This document shows positions 1 to 8,300 of a stretch of DNA of 15,171 nt, one piece after another. Below the pieces are notes generated by a model. The model saw only the letters and a program-made list of their open reading frames with translations. It was not told the DNA's origin and did no database searches. Source of the DNA: FW021-bin31 sp964478125. Lineage in GTDB: Bacteria > Bacteroidota > Bacteroidia > Chitinophagales > Chitinophagaceae. Location: positions 1-15,171 of the forward strand of contig CAYZGR010000072.1 of NCBI GenBank assembly GCA_964478125.1. The letters are read 5' to 3'. The translations under genes and the position numbers were made by a program. Numbering within the stretch: the first letter of the stretch is position 1; every line of letters starts with the position of its first letter.

Positions 1-482
1 AGGATAATCCCCTTAAACTGGAATTTTCGATTCCTGAACGTTATTCCGACCAGCTTAATAAGGGCGATCAGGTATCTTTTACCACTGCTGCACAGCAGGA
101 ACGGACTTTTAAGGGTACCGTTTATGCTGTAAATCCCGGTATTAATCCGCAGAGCCGTACCCTGACGATGCGGGCCCATGTATCCAACAATAAAAACCTG
201 CTCACGCCCGGCTCCTTTGCATCGGTTCAGGTGAAGTTGCAGGAAATTAATGATGCCTTGATGGTGCCCACGGATGCTTTGATCCCGACCACGAAAGATG
301 ATCAGATAGTGGTTTGTAGGAATGGAACGGCCGAATTTGTTCCTGTGAAGACCGGATTACGCACGAGTGATAAGGTGCAGATCCTCTCGGGGATCCAGGC
401 GGGCGATACGGTACTGACCACCGGAATACTGCAGGCACATCCCGGGGCGGAGCTTCAGTTTTTGAGTATAACGGACCATTAA
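1..482 (+). CDS. RND efflux periplasmic adaptor (membrane fusion protein), 3' part
   Basis: This is the C-terminal 159 residues of an AcrA/MdtA-type adaptor; the first full codon in the window is at 3 and the 5' end lies outside. Such adaptors sit in the periplasm and join the inner-membrane pump to the outer-membrane channel. The visible part begins in a beta-barrel segment (FSIPERYSDQLNKGDQVSF), continues through the family-typical NPGINPQSRTLTMRA stretch and the PGSFASVQVKL strand, and ends in the membrane-proximal domain with a VPTDALIP turn and a GIQAGDTVLTTGI segment. The reading frame is open from position 3, so the ATG at 168 is internal and not the start. The stop is 9 nt before the pump gene, which indicates one operon. 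The family is clear from sequence and context; the substrate cannot be told. Confidence 0.93.
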   Translation, partial: DNPLKLEFSIPERYSDQLNKGDQVSFTTAAQQERTFKGTVYAVNPGINPQSRTLTMRAHVSNNKNLLTPGSFASVQVKLQEINDALMVPTDALIPTTKDDQIVVCRNGTAEFVPVKTGLRTSDKVQILSGIQAGDTVLTTGILQAHPGAELQFLSITDH

Positions 483-491
483 AGAGAAGCC

Positions 492-3400
492 ATGAGTTTA
501 CCTTCCATATCCCTTCGGCGCCCCGTATTGGCGATTGTCATGAGTATTATTATCGTGATTTTCGGCATAGTGGGTTTTTCCTTCCTGGGGGTACGTGATT
601 ATCCTGCTATTGATCCCCCGGTGATTAGCGTGCGTACCAATTATACCGGCGCCAATGCGGATATTATGGAGTCGCAGGTGACCGAGCCTCTGGAAAAAGC
701 CATCAATGGGGTTCCCGGCATACGAACCATCTCCTCTACCAGTTCTCAGGGCTCCAGCAGCATTAATGTGGAGTTTAACCTGGGCGTCGATCTGGAAGCC
801 GCGGCGAATGATGTGAGGGATAAAGTATCGCGGGCGCAGCGTTCCCTGCCGGAAGACCTGGATGCCCCGCCGGTGGTGAGTAAAGCAGATGCCAACGCTT
901 CTCCCATTCTGGCCATGACTTTGCAGAGCCGTACGCGCAGCCAGTTGCAATTATCGGATTATGCCTCCAATGTATTGATGGAAAGACTTCAGACCATTCC
1001 CGGCGTAAGCGCGGTGCAGGTGTGGGGGGAAAAAACCTTTGCCATGCGGCTATGGTTGAACCCTTTGAAAATGGCTGCTTATGACATTACTCCCGTAGAT
1101 GTACAAAATGCCCTGGCTTCACAAAATGTAGAGCTTCCGTCCGGCAAGTTAACAGGGAAATCGACCGAATTGACCATCCGTACCTTTGGCCGCTTGTACA
1201 CCCCGGAGCAGTTCAGCAAGCTTATCATTAGGAATATTGACGGCCATATTATCCGTCTCTCGGATATAGGACATGTGGAACTGGGTGCGCAAAACCTCGA
1301 AACGGTACTTAAAAATAACGGGGTGCCTATGGTCGCCCTGGCAGTGGTTCCTTTGCCCGGATCTAATTATGTGGCTATCGCCGATGAATTTTATAAAAGG
1401 TTGAAGCAAATTAAAAAGGATATGCCGTCTGATTTTAAGACGGATATCATGTTTGATGACAGCCAGTACATTAAGAACTCTATCAGCGAGGTGGAAGAAA
1501 CGCTGGTCATTGCGGTTGTATTGGTTATCCTTATCATTTATTTCTTTTTCAGAGACTGGATCATTGCCCTGCGCCCGCTTTTTGATATCCCGGTATCCCT
1601 GATCGGGGCCTTTTTTATCATGTATGTTCTGGGTTTTTCCATTAATATTCTGACCCTTTTGGCTATTGTGTTGGCCACCGGGCTGGTGGTGGATGACGGG
1701 ATCGTGGTGACGGAGAATATTTATAAAAAATTGGAAGCCGGGATGCCCAAGATGCGGGCTTGTCGCGAGGGATCTGATGAGATCTTTTTTGCAGTGATAG
1801 CTACTTCCATCACCCTGGCTTTTGTGTTTTTACCTATTATATTTCTTCAGGGCTTTGTCGGGAGGCTGTTCCGGGAGTTTGGTATTGTAGTAGCTGGCGC
1901 CGTGCTGATATCAGCTTTTGTATCTCTTACACTTACGCCCGTTTTGAATTACAAAATGGCCCGTGCCGAGCACAGGCGGTCCTGGTTTTATATCAAAACG
2001 GAACCCTTTTTCCGATGGATGGAAGACGGCTATAAAAATTCGCTGACCGGCTTTATGAATGTTCGCTGGGCGGCGTTGCTTCTTATTGCAGGCTGCCTGG
2101 CCATGGTTTATTTTATTGGGGCGCATCTAAAATCAGAGCTGGCGCCTTTGGAAGACCGCAGTAAATTCAGCATTTCCTTTACGGCTCCGGAGGGAACCTC
2201 CTTTGATGCCATGGATGATTATGTAGATGCGGAAACCCGCTTTATCATGGATTCTATTCCGGAGGCCATCAAGGTGATGTCTATTACTTCTCCTTCCTGG
2301 GGAAGCGGAGGAAGTAATACGGGGCGCGCTTTTGTTACGCTTAATTCCCCCAAACAACGAGATCGCAGTCAACAGGAGCTGGTGAATTATTTTAACGGCC
2401 ATCAACGCTATTTCCCACAGGGGAGAGCCTATGCCATGCAAACCCCTACCATTCAGGTGGGGCATCACAGAGGGCTTCCCGTAGAGTTTGTGATCCAGAA
2501 TATTAATTTTGATTCTATTGCAGCTGTGCTTCCCCAATTTATGGCCAGGGTCAATAATGATCCTACTTTCCAGGTTGTAGATGTGGATCTGAAATTCAAT
2601 AAGCCGGAGTTGCGGGTACATATCAATCGCGCTAAAGCCAGCGAGTTGGGCGTTTCTATCGCGGATATTTCCCAAACGCTTCAACTGGCATTATCCAATG
2701 TCCGGTATGGTTATTTCAATATGAACGGGAAACAATACGACGTTATTGGAGAACTGAACTGGAATTACCGCGATGCTCCCGGAGAACTTAGAAACTTGTA
2801 TGTGAAGAACGATCAGGGGCAATCTATCTCGCTGGACAACCTGATCTCCATGCAAATGTCTACCAGTCCGCCAAAGATCTTCCATTACAATCGCTATAAA
2901 TCGGCAACCGTTTCCGCCAGCCTGGCTCCCGGTAAGACGCAGGCTGAAGGTATTGAACGCATGCAGCAGATTGCAGACAGCATGCTGGGGCCTTCTTATA
3001 CTACGGCGCTGGCAGGCTCTTCAAGGGACTATGCGGAAAGTTCTTCCAATACTTACTTTGCATTTTTACTTGCCTTGATCCTGATCTACCTGATCCTGGC
3101 CGCCCAGTTTGAAAGCTGGATGGATCCCTTTGTCATTATGTTGACCGTGCCGCTGGCCATTGCCGGGGCCGTCCTCTGCCTGTGGTTGTTTGATCAGACG
3201 CTGAATATCTTTTCCGAAATAGGCATGATCGTTCTGATCGGGCTGGTGACAAAGAACGGTATCCTTATTGTGGAATTTGCCAATCAGAAAAGAGACAGCG
3301 GCATGCGGAAAGTGCCTGCAGTGATCGAGGCCTCTTCCCTGCGGCTGCGTCCTATTCTGATGACCAGTCTGGCCATGTCCCTGGGCGCCCTGCCTATTGC

Positions 3401-3599
3401 CCTTTCCTTAGGCGCCGCCTCTACCAGCCGGATCTCACTGGGTATTGTTATTGTCGGCGGTATCATTTTTTCCTTAATACTGACGCTTTATGTCATCCCT
3501 GCCATGTATGCTTTTCTTTCAAGAAGAAAGCCGGTCAGGCGGGTAGAAGAAGAGGCCATGCTGATGAAAAGAGAAAGTTTAACCGAACATACCTCCTGA
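492..3599 (+). CDS. RND multidrug efflux permease (HAE1/AcrB family)
   Basis: A 1,035-residue inner-membrane pump, close to the family's usual length of 1,030-1,050, that would exchange protons for drugs or other amphiphiles as a trimer. The N-terminus (SLPSISLRRPVLAIVMSII) is the usual first transmembrane helix. The proton-relay residues are all present: Asp401-Asp402 in TM4 (GLVVDDGIVV), Lys921 in TM10 (GLVTKNGILIVEFAN) and Thr958 in TM11 (RPILMTSLAMSLGALP). The two halves repeat the fold: large periplasmic loops follow TM1 and TM7, and an IPVSLIGAFF segment lies in the first helix bundle. The ATG at 492 follows the purine-rich AAAGAGAAG and gives the standard N-terminus. It lies between adaptor and channel genes with tiny gaps, so all three are probably co-transcribed. 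No local repressor is visible, so the inducer and substrate remain unknown. Confidence 0.97.
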   Translation: MSLPSISLRRPVLAIVMSIIIVIFGIVGFSFLGVRDYPAIDPPVISVRTNYTGANADIMESQVTEPLEKAINGVPGIRTISSTSSQGSSSINVEFNLGVDLEAAANDVRDKVSRAQRSLPEDLDAPPVVSKADANASPILAMTLQSRTRSQLQLSDYASNVLMERLQTIPGVSAVQVWGEKTFAMRLWLNPLKMAAYDITPVDVQNALASQNVELPSGKLTGKSTELTIRTFGRLYTPEQFSKLIIRNIDGHIIRLSDIGHVELGAQNLETVLKNNGVPMVALAVVPLPGSNYVAIADEFYKRLKQIKKDMPSDFKTDIMFDDSQYIKNSISEVEETLVIAVVLVILIIYFFFRDWIIALRPLFDIPVSLIGAFFIMYVLGFSINILTLLAIVLATGLVVDDGIVVTENIYKKLEAGMPKMRACREGSDEIFFAVIATSITLAFVFLPIIFLQGFVGRLFREFGIVVAGAVLISAFVSLTLTPVLNYKMARAEHRRSWFYIKTEPFFRWMEDGYKNSLTGFMNVRWAALLLIAGCLAMVYFIGAHLKSELAPLEDRSKFSISFTAPEGTSFDAMDDYVDAETRFIMDSIPEAIKVMSITSPSWGSGGSNTGRAFVTLNSPKQRDRSQQELVNYFNGHQRYFPQGRAYAMQTPTIQVGHHRGLPVEFVIQNINFDSIAAVLPQFMARVNNDPTFQVVDVDLKFNKPELRVHINRAKASELGVSIADISQTLQLALSNVRYGYFNMNGKQYDVIGELNWNYRDAPGELRNLYVKNDQGQSISLDNLISMQMSTSPPKIFHYNRYKSATVSASLAPGKTQAEGIERMQQIADSMLGPSYTTALAGSSRDYAESSSNTYFAFLLALILIYLILAAQFESWMDPFVIMLTVPLAIAGAVLCLWLFDQTLNIFSEIGMIVLIGLVTKNGILIVEFANQKRDSGMRKVPAVIEASSLRLRPILMTSLAMSLGALPIALSLGAASTSRISLGIVIVGGIIFSLILTLYVIPAMYAFLSRRKPVRRVEEEAMLMKRESLTEHTS

Positions 3600-3604
3600 T
3601 ATTT

Positions 3605-4939
3605 ATGCGTATTTACAAACATGAACTCAAGAAGCGAATGTTGTCTTTTGGCCTGGCCATGGCGGGTTTTTTTATGGTTTTTAACGGCCATGCCCAGGAA
3701 CGGCTCTCATTAGAAGATGCCATTCGTATAGGCCTTAAAAACAATTATGACATCCTGATGGCTAAAAACAGGGAGGAAGCTGCGGCGCTGAACTATCAAT
3801 ATGCTTACGGTGCTTTTCTGCCTACGCTCAATGGCTCTGCATCCCGTACCTGGTCTACCGTTCACGTGAATCAGAAATACTCTTCCGGTAATAATGTGGA
3901 ACGTAAAAATTCTAATTCAAGCAATACGGCGCTTTCTGCCGATCTGAACTGGACCTTATTCGATGGACTGAGAGTATTTGCCACCAAAGATAAATTAAAG
4001 GCCATTCAGGAGCTTGGGGCCATCCATGTAAAAGATCAGGTGGTCAATAGCGTGGCCGATATTATGAATGCATACTACACCATTATATTGCAAAAACGGG
4101 AATTGGAAACCATCAGCGAGCAGATGTCCATTTCCCGCGAACGGGTGATGATCGCCAATAATAAAATGCAGAGCGGCCTGGGATCTAAAATAGATTATTT
4201 GCAGGCCAAAGTGGACCTGAATGCACAAAAAGCCGACTCCCTCCGTCAGCAAGTGAATATTGATGAAAGCAAAGCGACTCTTAATCGTCTTATTTTATTG
4301 CCTGAGGAACAACAGTATCATGTAGAAGATACCATTCCGGTAAACATGCACCTGAATTATAATAATATAAAACAAACCGCCCTGACACAGAATTTCGGGT
4401 TGTTATCCACAAAAAAGAACATTGAAGTATCCCGCTTATCACTCAAGGAGATCAACCGGAGCCGTTTCCCGGTGATCAATTTTACATCCAGCTATTCCTT
4501 CAGCAGACAAAACTCACAGGCCGGTTTCTTCCTTTTTAACCAAAGTAACGGATTTAATTACGGCTTTGAAGCGTCCATACCTATTTTTCGGGGATTCGAT
4601 ATCAATCGTCAGCTGAAAAGTACCAAATTAGATATTGCATACCAGAAACTGGGCCTGCAAAATCAGAGATCGGAAGTATCACTGGCGGTGCGCAATGCTT
4701 ATAAAGACTATAATTACTATAAAAAAGCCATGAATCTGGAATTGGAGAATCTGGATGTCGCAAAGGAAAATGTAAACGTTTCCCTGGCCGCTTTTCGCCT
4801 GGGGCAGATCAGCTCCATAGAAGTAAAAGAGGCGCAACAAAGCCTGGCCGATTCACGTATCCGCCTGATTACCGCCCGCTACAATGCAAAATTGGCCGAG
4901 ACTAAATTGTTGCAGTTGAAAGGGGAGTTATTGAGGTGA
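3605..4939 (+). CDS. TolC-family outer-membrane efflux channel
   Basis: A 444-residue protein that would form the trimeric outer-membrane duct of the efflux complex. Residues 1-30 look like a signal peptide: basic start, hydrophobic stretch around FGLAMAGFFMVF, then a likely cleavage after GHA before QERLSLEDAI. There is no lipobox, so this is not a lipoprotein. The mature part shows the two-fold OEP repeat: first a LSLEDAIRIGLKNNYDI start with long helices around residues 130-230 (LQAKVDLNAQKADSLRQQ), then a second repeat with beta strands near INFTSSYSFSRQNS and IPIFRGFDINRQL, and helices ending in RLITARYNAKLAETKLLQL. It starts 5 nt after the pump gene. A second ATG (codon 12, at 3638) would also leave a usable signal peptide, so the exact start is uncertain. 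The distant match to the pump operon makes the role secure. Confidence 0.95.
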   Translation: MRIYKHELKKRMLSFGLAMAGFFMVFNGHAQERLSLEDAIRIGLKNNYDILMAKNREEAAALNYQYAYGAFLPTLNGSASRTWSTVHVNQKYSSGNNVERKNSNSSNTALSADLNWTLFDGLRVFATKDKLKAIQELGAIHVKDQVVNSVADIMNAYYTIILQKRELETISEQMSISRERVMIANNKMQSGLGSKIDYLQAKVDLNAQKADSLRQQVNIDESKATLNRLILLPEEQQYHVEDTIPVNMHLNYNNIKQTALTQNFGLLSTKKNIEVSRLSLKEINRSRFPVINFTSSYSFSRQNSQAGFFLFNQSNGFNYGFEASIPIFRGFDINRQLKSTKLDIAYQKLGLQNQRSEVSLAVRNAYKDYNYYKKAMNLELENLDVAKENVNVSLAAFRLGQISSIEVKEAQQSLADSRIRLITARYNAKLAETKLLQLKGELLR

Positions 4940-5385
4940 TTATATAAGCCAATGATGTTTTAAAACTAACCGCAATGGACGTGAAGAAGTCACAACGCCC
5001 ACAAAGAAGGCACGAGGAACCCAAAGAACCCTAGTTAACTTTGTGAGGTCGTTGGTTAATAGGTCTTCAATAAGTGTGCTATTTAATCTTTGTATTTTAA
5101 ACACAATGCTCACAAAAGGGTAGGAACCCAAAAAATATATAGTGTGGTGAAATATATATATAGTTTTTACTAATGCCGGCCATAAGCGGATGATATTTTA
5201 ATGAAGGCGACTAATAAAATGACACCGGGGTAATAGAATATCTCTTTTTATAAGGTTGAACAGTATGCGGCTTGAATAAAAAGTTATAAAATGTAAAAAG
5301 ATCTTAAATTTGTTGCATATAGTTATAACCTAAATGAAGACTTAAGGGACGGGTATACCTGTTTTTGAGTTCAGAAAATGAGGGA
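4940..5385. other. Gene-free spacer with decayed repeat-like sequence
   Basis: These 446 bases between the efflux operon and the hybrid regulator hold no convincing gene. A stretch at about 4967-5035 is built of short C/A-rich units (for example CCCACAAAGAAGGCACG, AACCCAAAGAACC), which resembles the intergenic CGCAAAG-type repeats I associate with Bacteroidota genomes. An 8-bp inverted pair, TTTGTGAG at 5040-5047 and CTCACAAA at 5109-5116, brackets part of it. An imperfect AT-only hairpin lies at about 5130-5168. A - strand frame is open at 4940-5131 but reads through the repeat and has no protein signature. No U-tailed terminator for the efflux operon was found. Confidence 0.45.
5305..5312 (+). 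promoter_or_regulatory. Candidate -7 box (TAAATTTG) for the hybrid regulator
   Basis: TAAATTTG fits the Bacteroidota -7 consensus TAnnTTTG. It would start transcription near 5319, leaving a leader of about 65 nt before the ATG at 5386. No good -33 TTG is found at the usual 19-21 nt distance; the nearest is at 5272-5274, about 30 nt away. The box is followed by TTGCAT, as in the promoter at 9856. It is supported by the match and position only. Confidence 0.4.
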
Positions 5386-8300
5386 ATGAGATTCCAGCCT
5401 TTTAACCGCTTAAACCTAAAATGTTTGGGAGCAGGACTGTTGCTTCTGTGCGTGGGGTTTCCTGTCAGCGGACAGCATCTTATTAACCCCCGCTTTTCCC
5501 ATTATACGATTAATGACGGGCTTTCGCAGGGGTTGATTTCCGGTATTACACAAGATGCACAGGGTTTCATGTGGTTTGGAACGAAAGATGGCCTGAATCG
5601 GTTTGATGGATATTCGTTTAAAACCTATAAGCATGACCCTTTCGATTCTCTTTCTCTTTCAGGGAATTCTATCGCCGTTTTATTTACGGATTCAAGGGGT
5701 CGATTATGGATAGGAACCCTTAATGGAGGCTTAGATCTATATGATCGGCTCCATGATAACTTTATTCATGTTTTATTAAATCCTGAAAATCCGGATCATA
5801 CCGCCCGTTATTCTGTAGGTACGATTACCGAGGATAAAAAAGGCCGTCTCTGGGTAGGTACTGCCGGAAATGGTTTATTCGAACTGCAGTTTCCAGAAGA
5901 AAACCCGGACAGCCTGCCTGCCGTCGTTACTCATTATATGCATCAGCCGGGAGACGGCAACAGCCTCGCATCCAACTATCTGAGTAATGTTTTTGTGGAT
6001 CATAAGGGCAGGTTATGGATCAGCAGCCTTTTTTCTCCCATTCAATATGCCGATCCACAGGAGAAAAAAACACTATTTCATTTTACGGATTATACCTTTC
6101 GGAAGGCGGACAGAGAGGCCATTCCGGGAGGCTTCCGGTTTGATACAATGGATTGTTCAAAAATGGCGTCTGCGGTAGGTCTTACTTTTTATGAGGATTC
6201 GCTGCACCGCTTGTGGATGGGGGGAGTAGACGGATTGTTTTTGTTCGATCATTCACAGAAAACAGCGACTTATTTTGAATTAAAGAGCGAGGATCTTAAG
6301 CAGGGAACCATTGCCTCCATTAGTTCGGTTCCGGCTCATGATAGTAAATCAGGCCCCATGCTCTGGCTGGGTACTTTTAATGGGATCGGTGTTTTCGATA
6401 CTAAAAGGCTCACCTTGCAAATGCTTAAACACAATCCATTAGACCCCGAAAGTATTCAAAAGGGCTGGATCATTAAGATCTTCCGGGACAGATCCGGCTG
6501 CATGTGGGCGGGAAGTAACGGATATGGGTTAGGTAAATTTGCCTCCCGGTCAAATCTGTTTCCTATCCCTGCATTTTATAATGCGGACCATACGGTTTCC
6601 TCAAAATCCTTTAGTGTTCGTTCTTTTCTGGATATCCAAAACCATTTGCTGATCGGCACGATTGACGGCTTATGGATAGCAGATAAAGCTACCCGTTTGA
6701 TGTATAAAGCAAATTTAGGCGGGATGCCCTATCCTCTTATTATCTATAATATGGTTGCAGATTCCAATGCCGTATGGATTGCCTGTAATATAGGATTGAT
6801 GCGCTATAGTCTTTTGGAAAATAAAAGCCGGTTTTTTTCACCAGGCATTTTAGAACATAAGGATCCGGCTAACAGCATTTATAAATTATATAAGGATGGC
6901 CGGGGAGATCTCTGGTGCCTGACCGGATTTTCACTCAGTAAATTTAATATTGCCAAACAAAGATTTACCCATTATTTTTATACCTCTAAATCCAAAGACG
7001 GGTTTAAAGAACCTTCTTATGGAGATATTGATCAGGATTTAAAAGGTAATTTTTGGATAGGAACAAGCGAAGGATTGTTTTATTTTGATACATTAAGAGG
7101 AACCTTCCACCGCTATACCACCAACCCCTCCGATGATTCCTCTTTAAGCTATAACATCGTACGTTGTATATTACCGGACCCGGAACAGCCGGAACAATAT
7201 TTATGGATAGGCACCGCGGGAGGCGGCCTTAACAGGTTGAACCTGCACACAAAACGCTTTATTCATTTTACGGAAAGGAATGGACTTCCTAATGATGTAG
7301 TTTACGGGATTTTGCCGGATAAAGAAGGAAATTTATGGATGAGTACCAACAAGGGGATATCAAAATTCAATCCCGGTACCCATCAGTTTCATAATTATGA
7401 TGTCAGTGCAGGTTTACAAAGCAATGAATTTAATTCGGGCGCTTTTTATGAAAACAAGCAGGGGAAGCTCTTTTTCGGAGGCGTAAATGGTTTTAATGCT
7501 TTTTATCCCGAAGATATAATAAGTAATCCGCATGCGCCGGAGGTGGTTTTTACTGATTTTCGCCTGTTCAATCATTCCGTATCTATAAAGGAGGAGCATT
7601 CTCCTCTAAGGTATCCGATCTCAGAAACCGCTCAGATCACCCTGCCCTACAAAAATAATGTGATCAGTTTTCAGGTGGCCGGGCTGGATTATTCCAATCC
7701 CGCCACTTACCAATATGCCTATAAATTAACGCCTTCAAATACAGATTGGATTCTCATGGGGTCCAACCGGCTGATCACCTTCAGTAACCTGGCCCCCGGC
7801 CATTATATACTTCACGTGAAGGCGGCCAACAGCGATGGGATATGGAGCAAACTTCCGGCCTCCTTAAGCCTGACTATTTTACCGCCCTGGTGGAAAACCT
7901 GGTGGGCATACCTTATCTATTTACTGATTTTCGCTGTTCTTTATTATTATTTTCGCAGATACGAGTTGAAAAGGATCGAGCTAAATAACAGACTGCGAAT
8001 GGAGCATCTCGAAGCCCAGAAATTAAAGGAGCTGGATCACTTGAAGTCCCGCTTTTTTGCCAATATATCACATGAATTCCGGACGCCGTTGACCCTTATC
8101 ATGGGACCTATGGAAGACTTATTGAACGGAGCATATTCAAAGCACCTTAAAAGTACTGTTTCTGAAATGCACCGCCATTCGAAGCGATTGCTGCAACTTA
8201 TTAATCAACTGCTGGATTTGTCAAAGTTAGAGGCGGGCAGTTATCATGTAAATACATCAAGGGAAGATGTCATACCTTTTGTAAAACAGGTGACCTATTC

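Noticed and set aside
498..3691. Several long open frames on the - strand opposite the RND pump gene
   Set aside because: They lie wholly opposite a well-supported gene, are rich in residues typical of antisense frames, and show no family motifs.
4403..4411. Perfect DnaA-box-like TTATCCACA
   Set aside because: A single copy inside the TolC-like coding region, with no cluster and no replication genes nearby; a chance match.
4940..5131. 63-codon open frame on the - strand after the TolC-like gene
   Set aside because: It is read through the repeat-like block, has no recognisable domain or signal, and its composition is what such repeats give by chance.
5365..5385. TTG start for the hybrid regulator
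   Set aside because: The ATG at 5386 gives a compact, normal signal peptide; the seven additional residues lengthen the N-region without benefit. It cannot be fully excluded.
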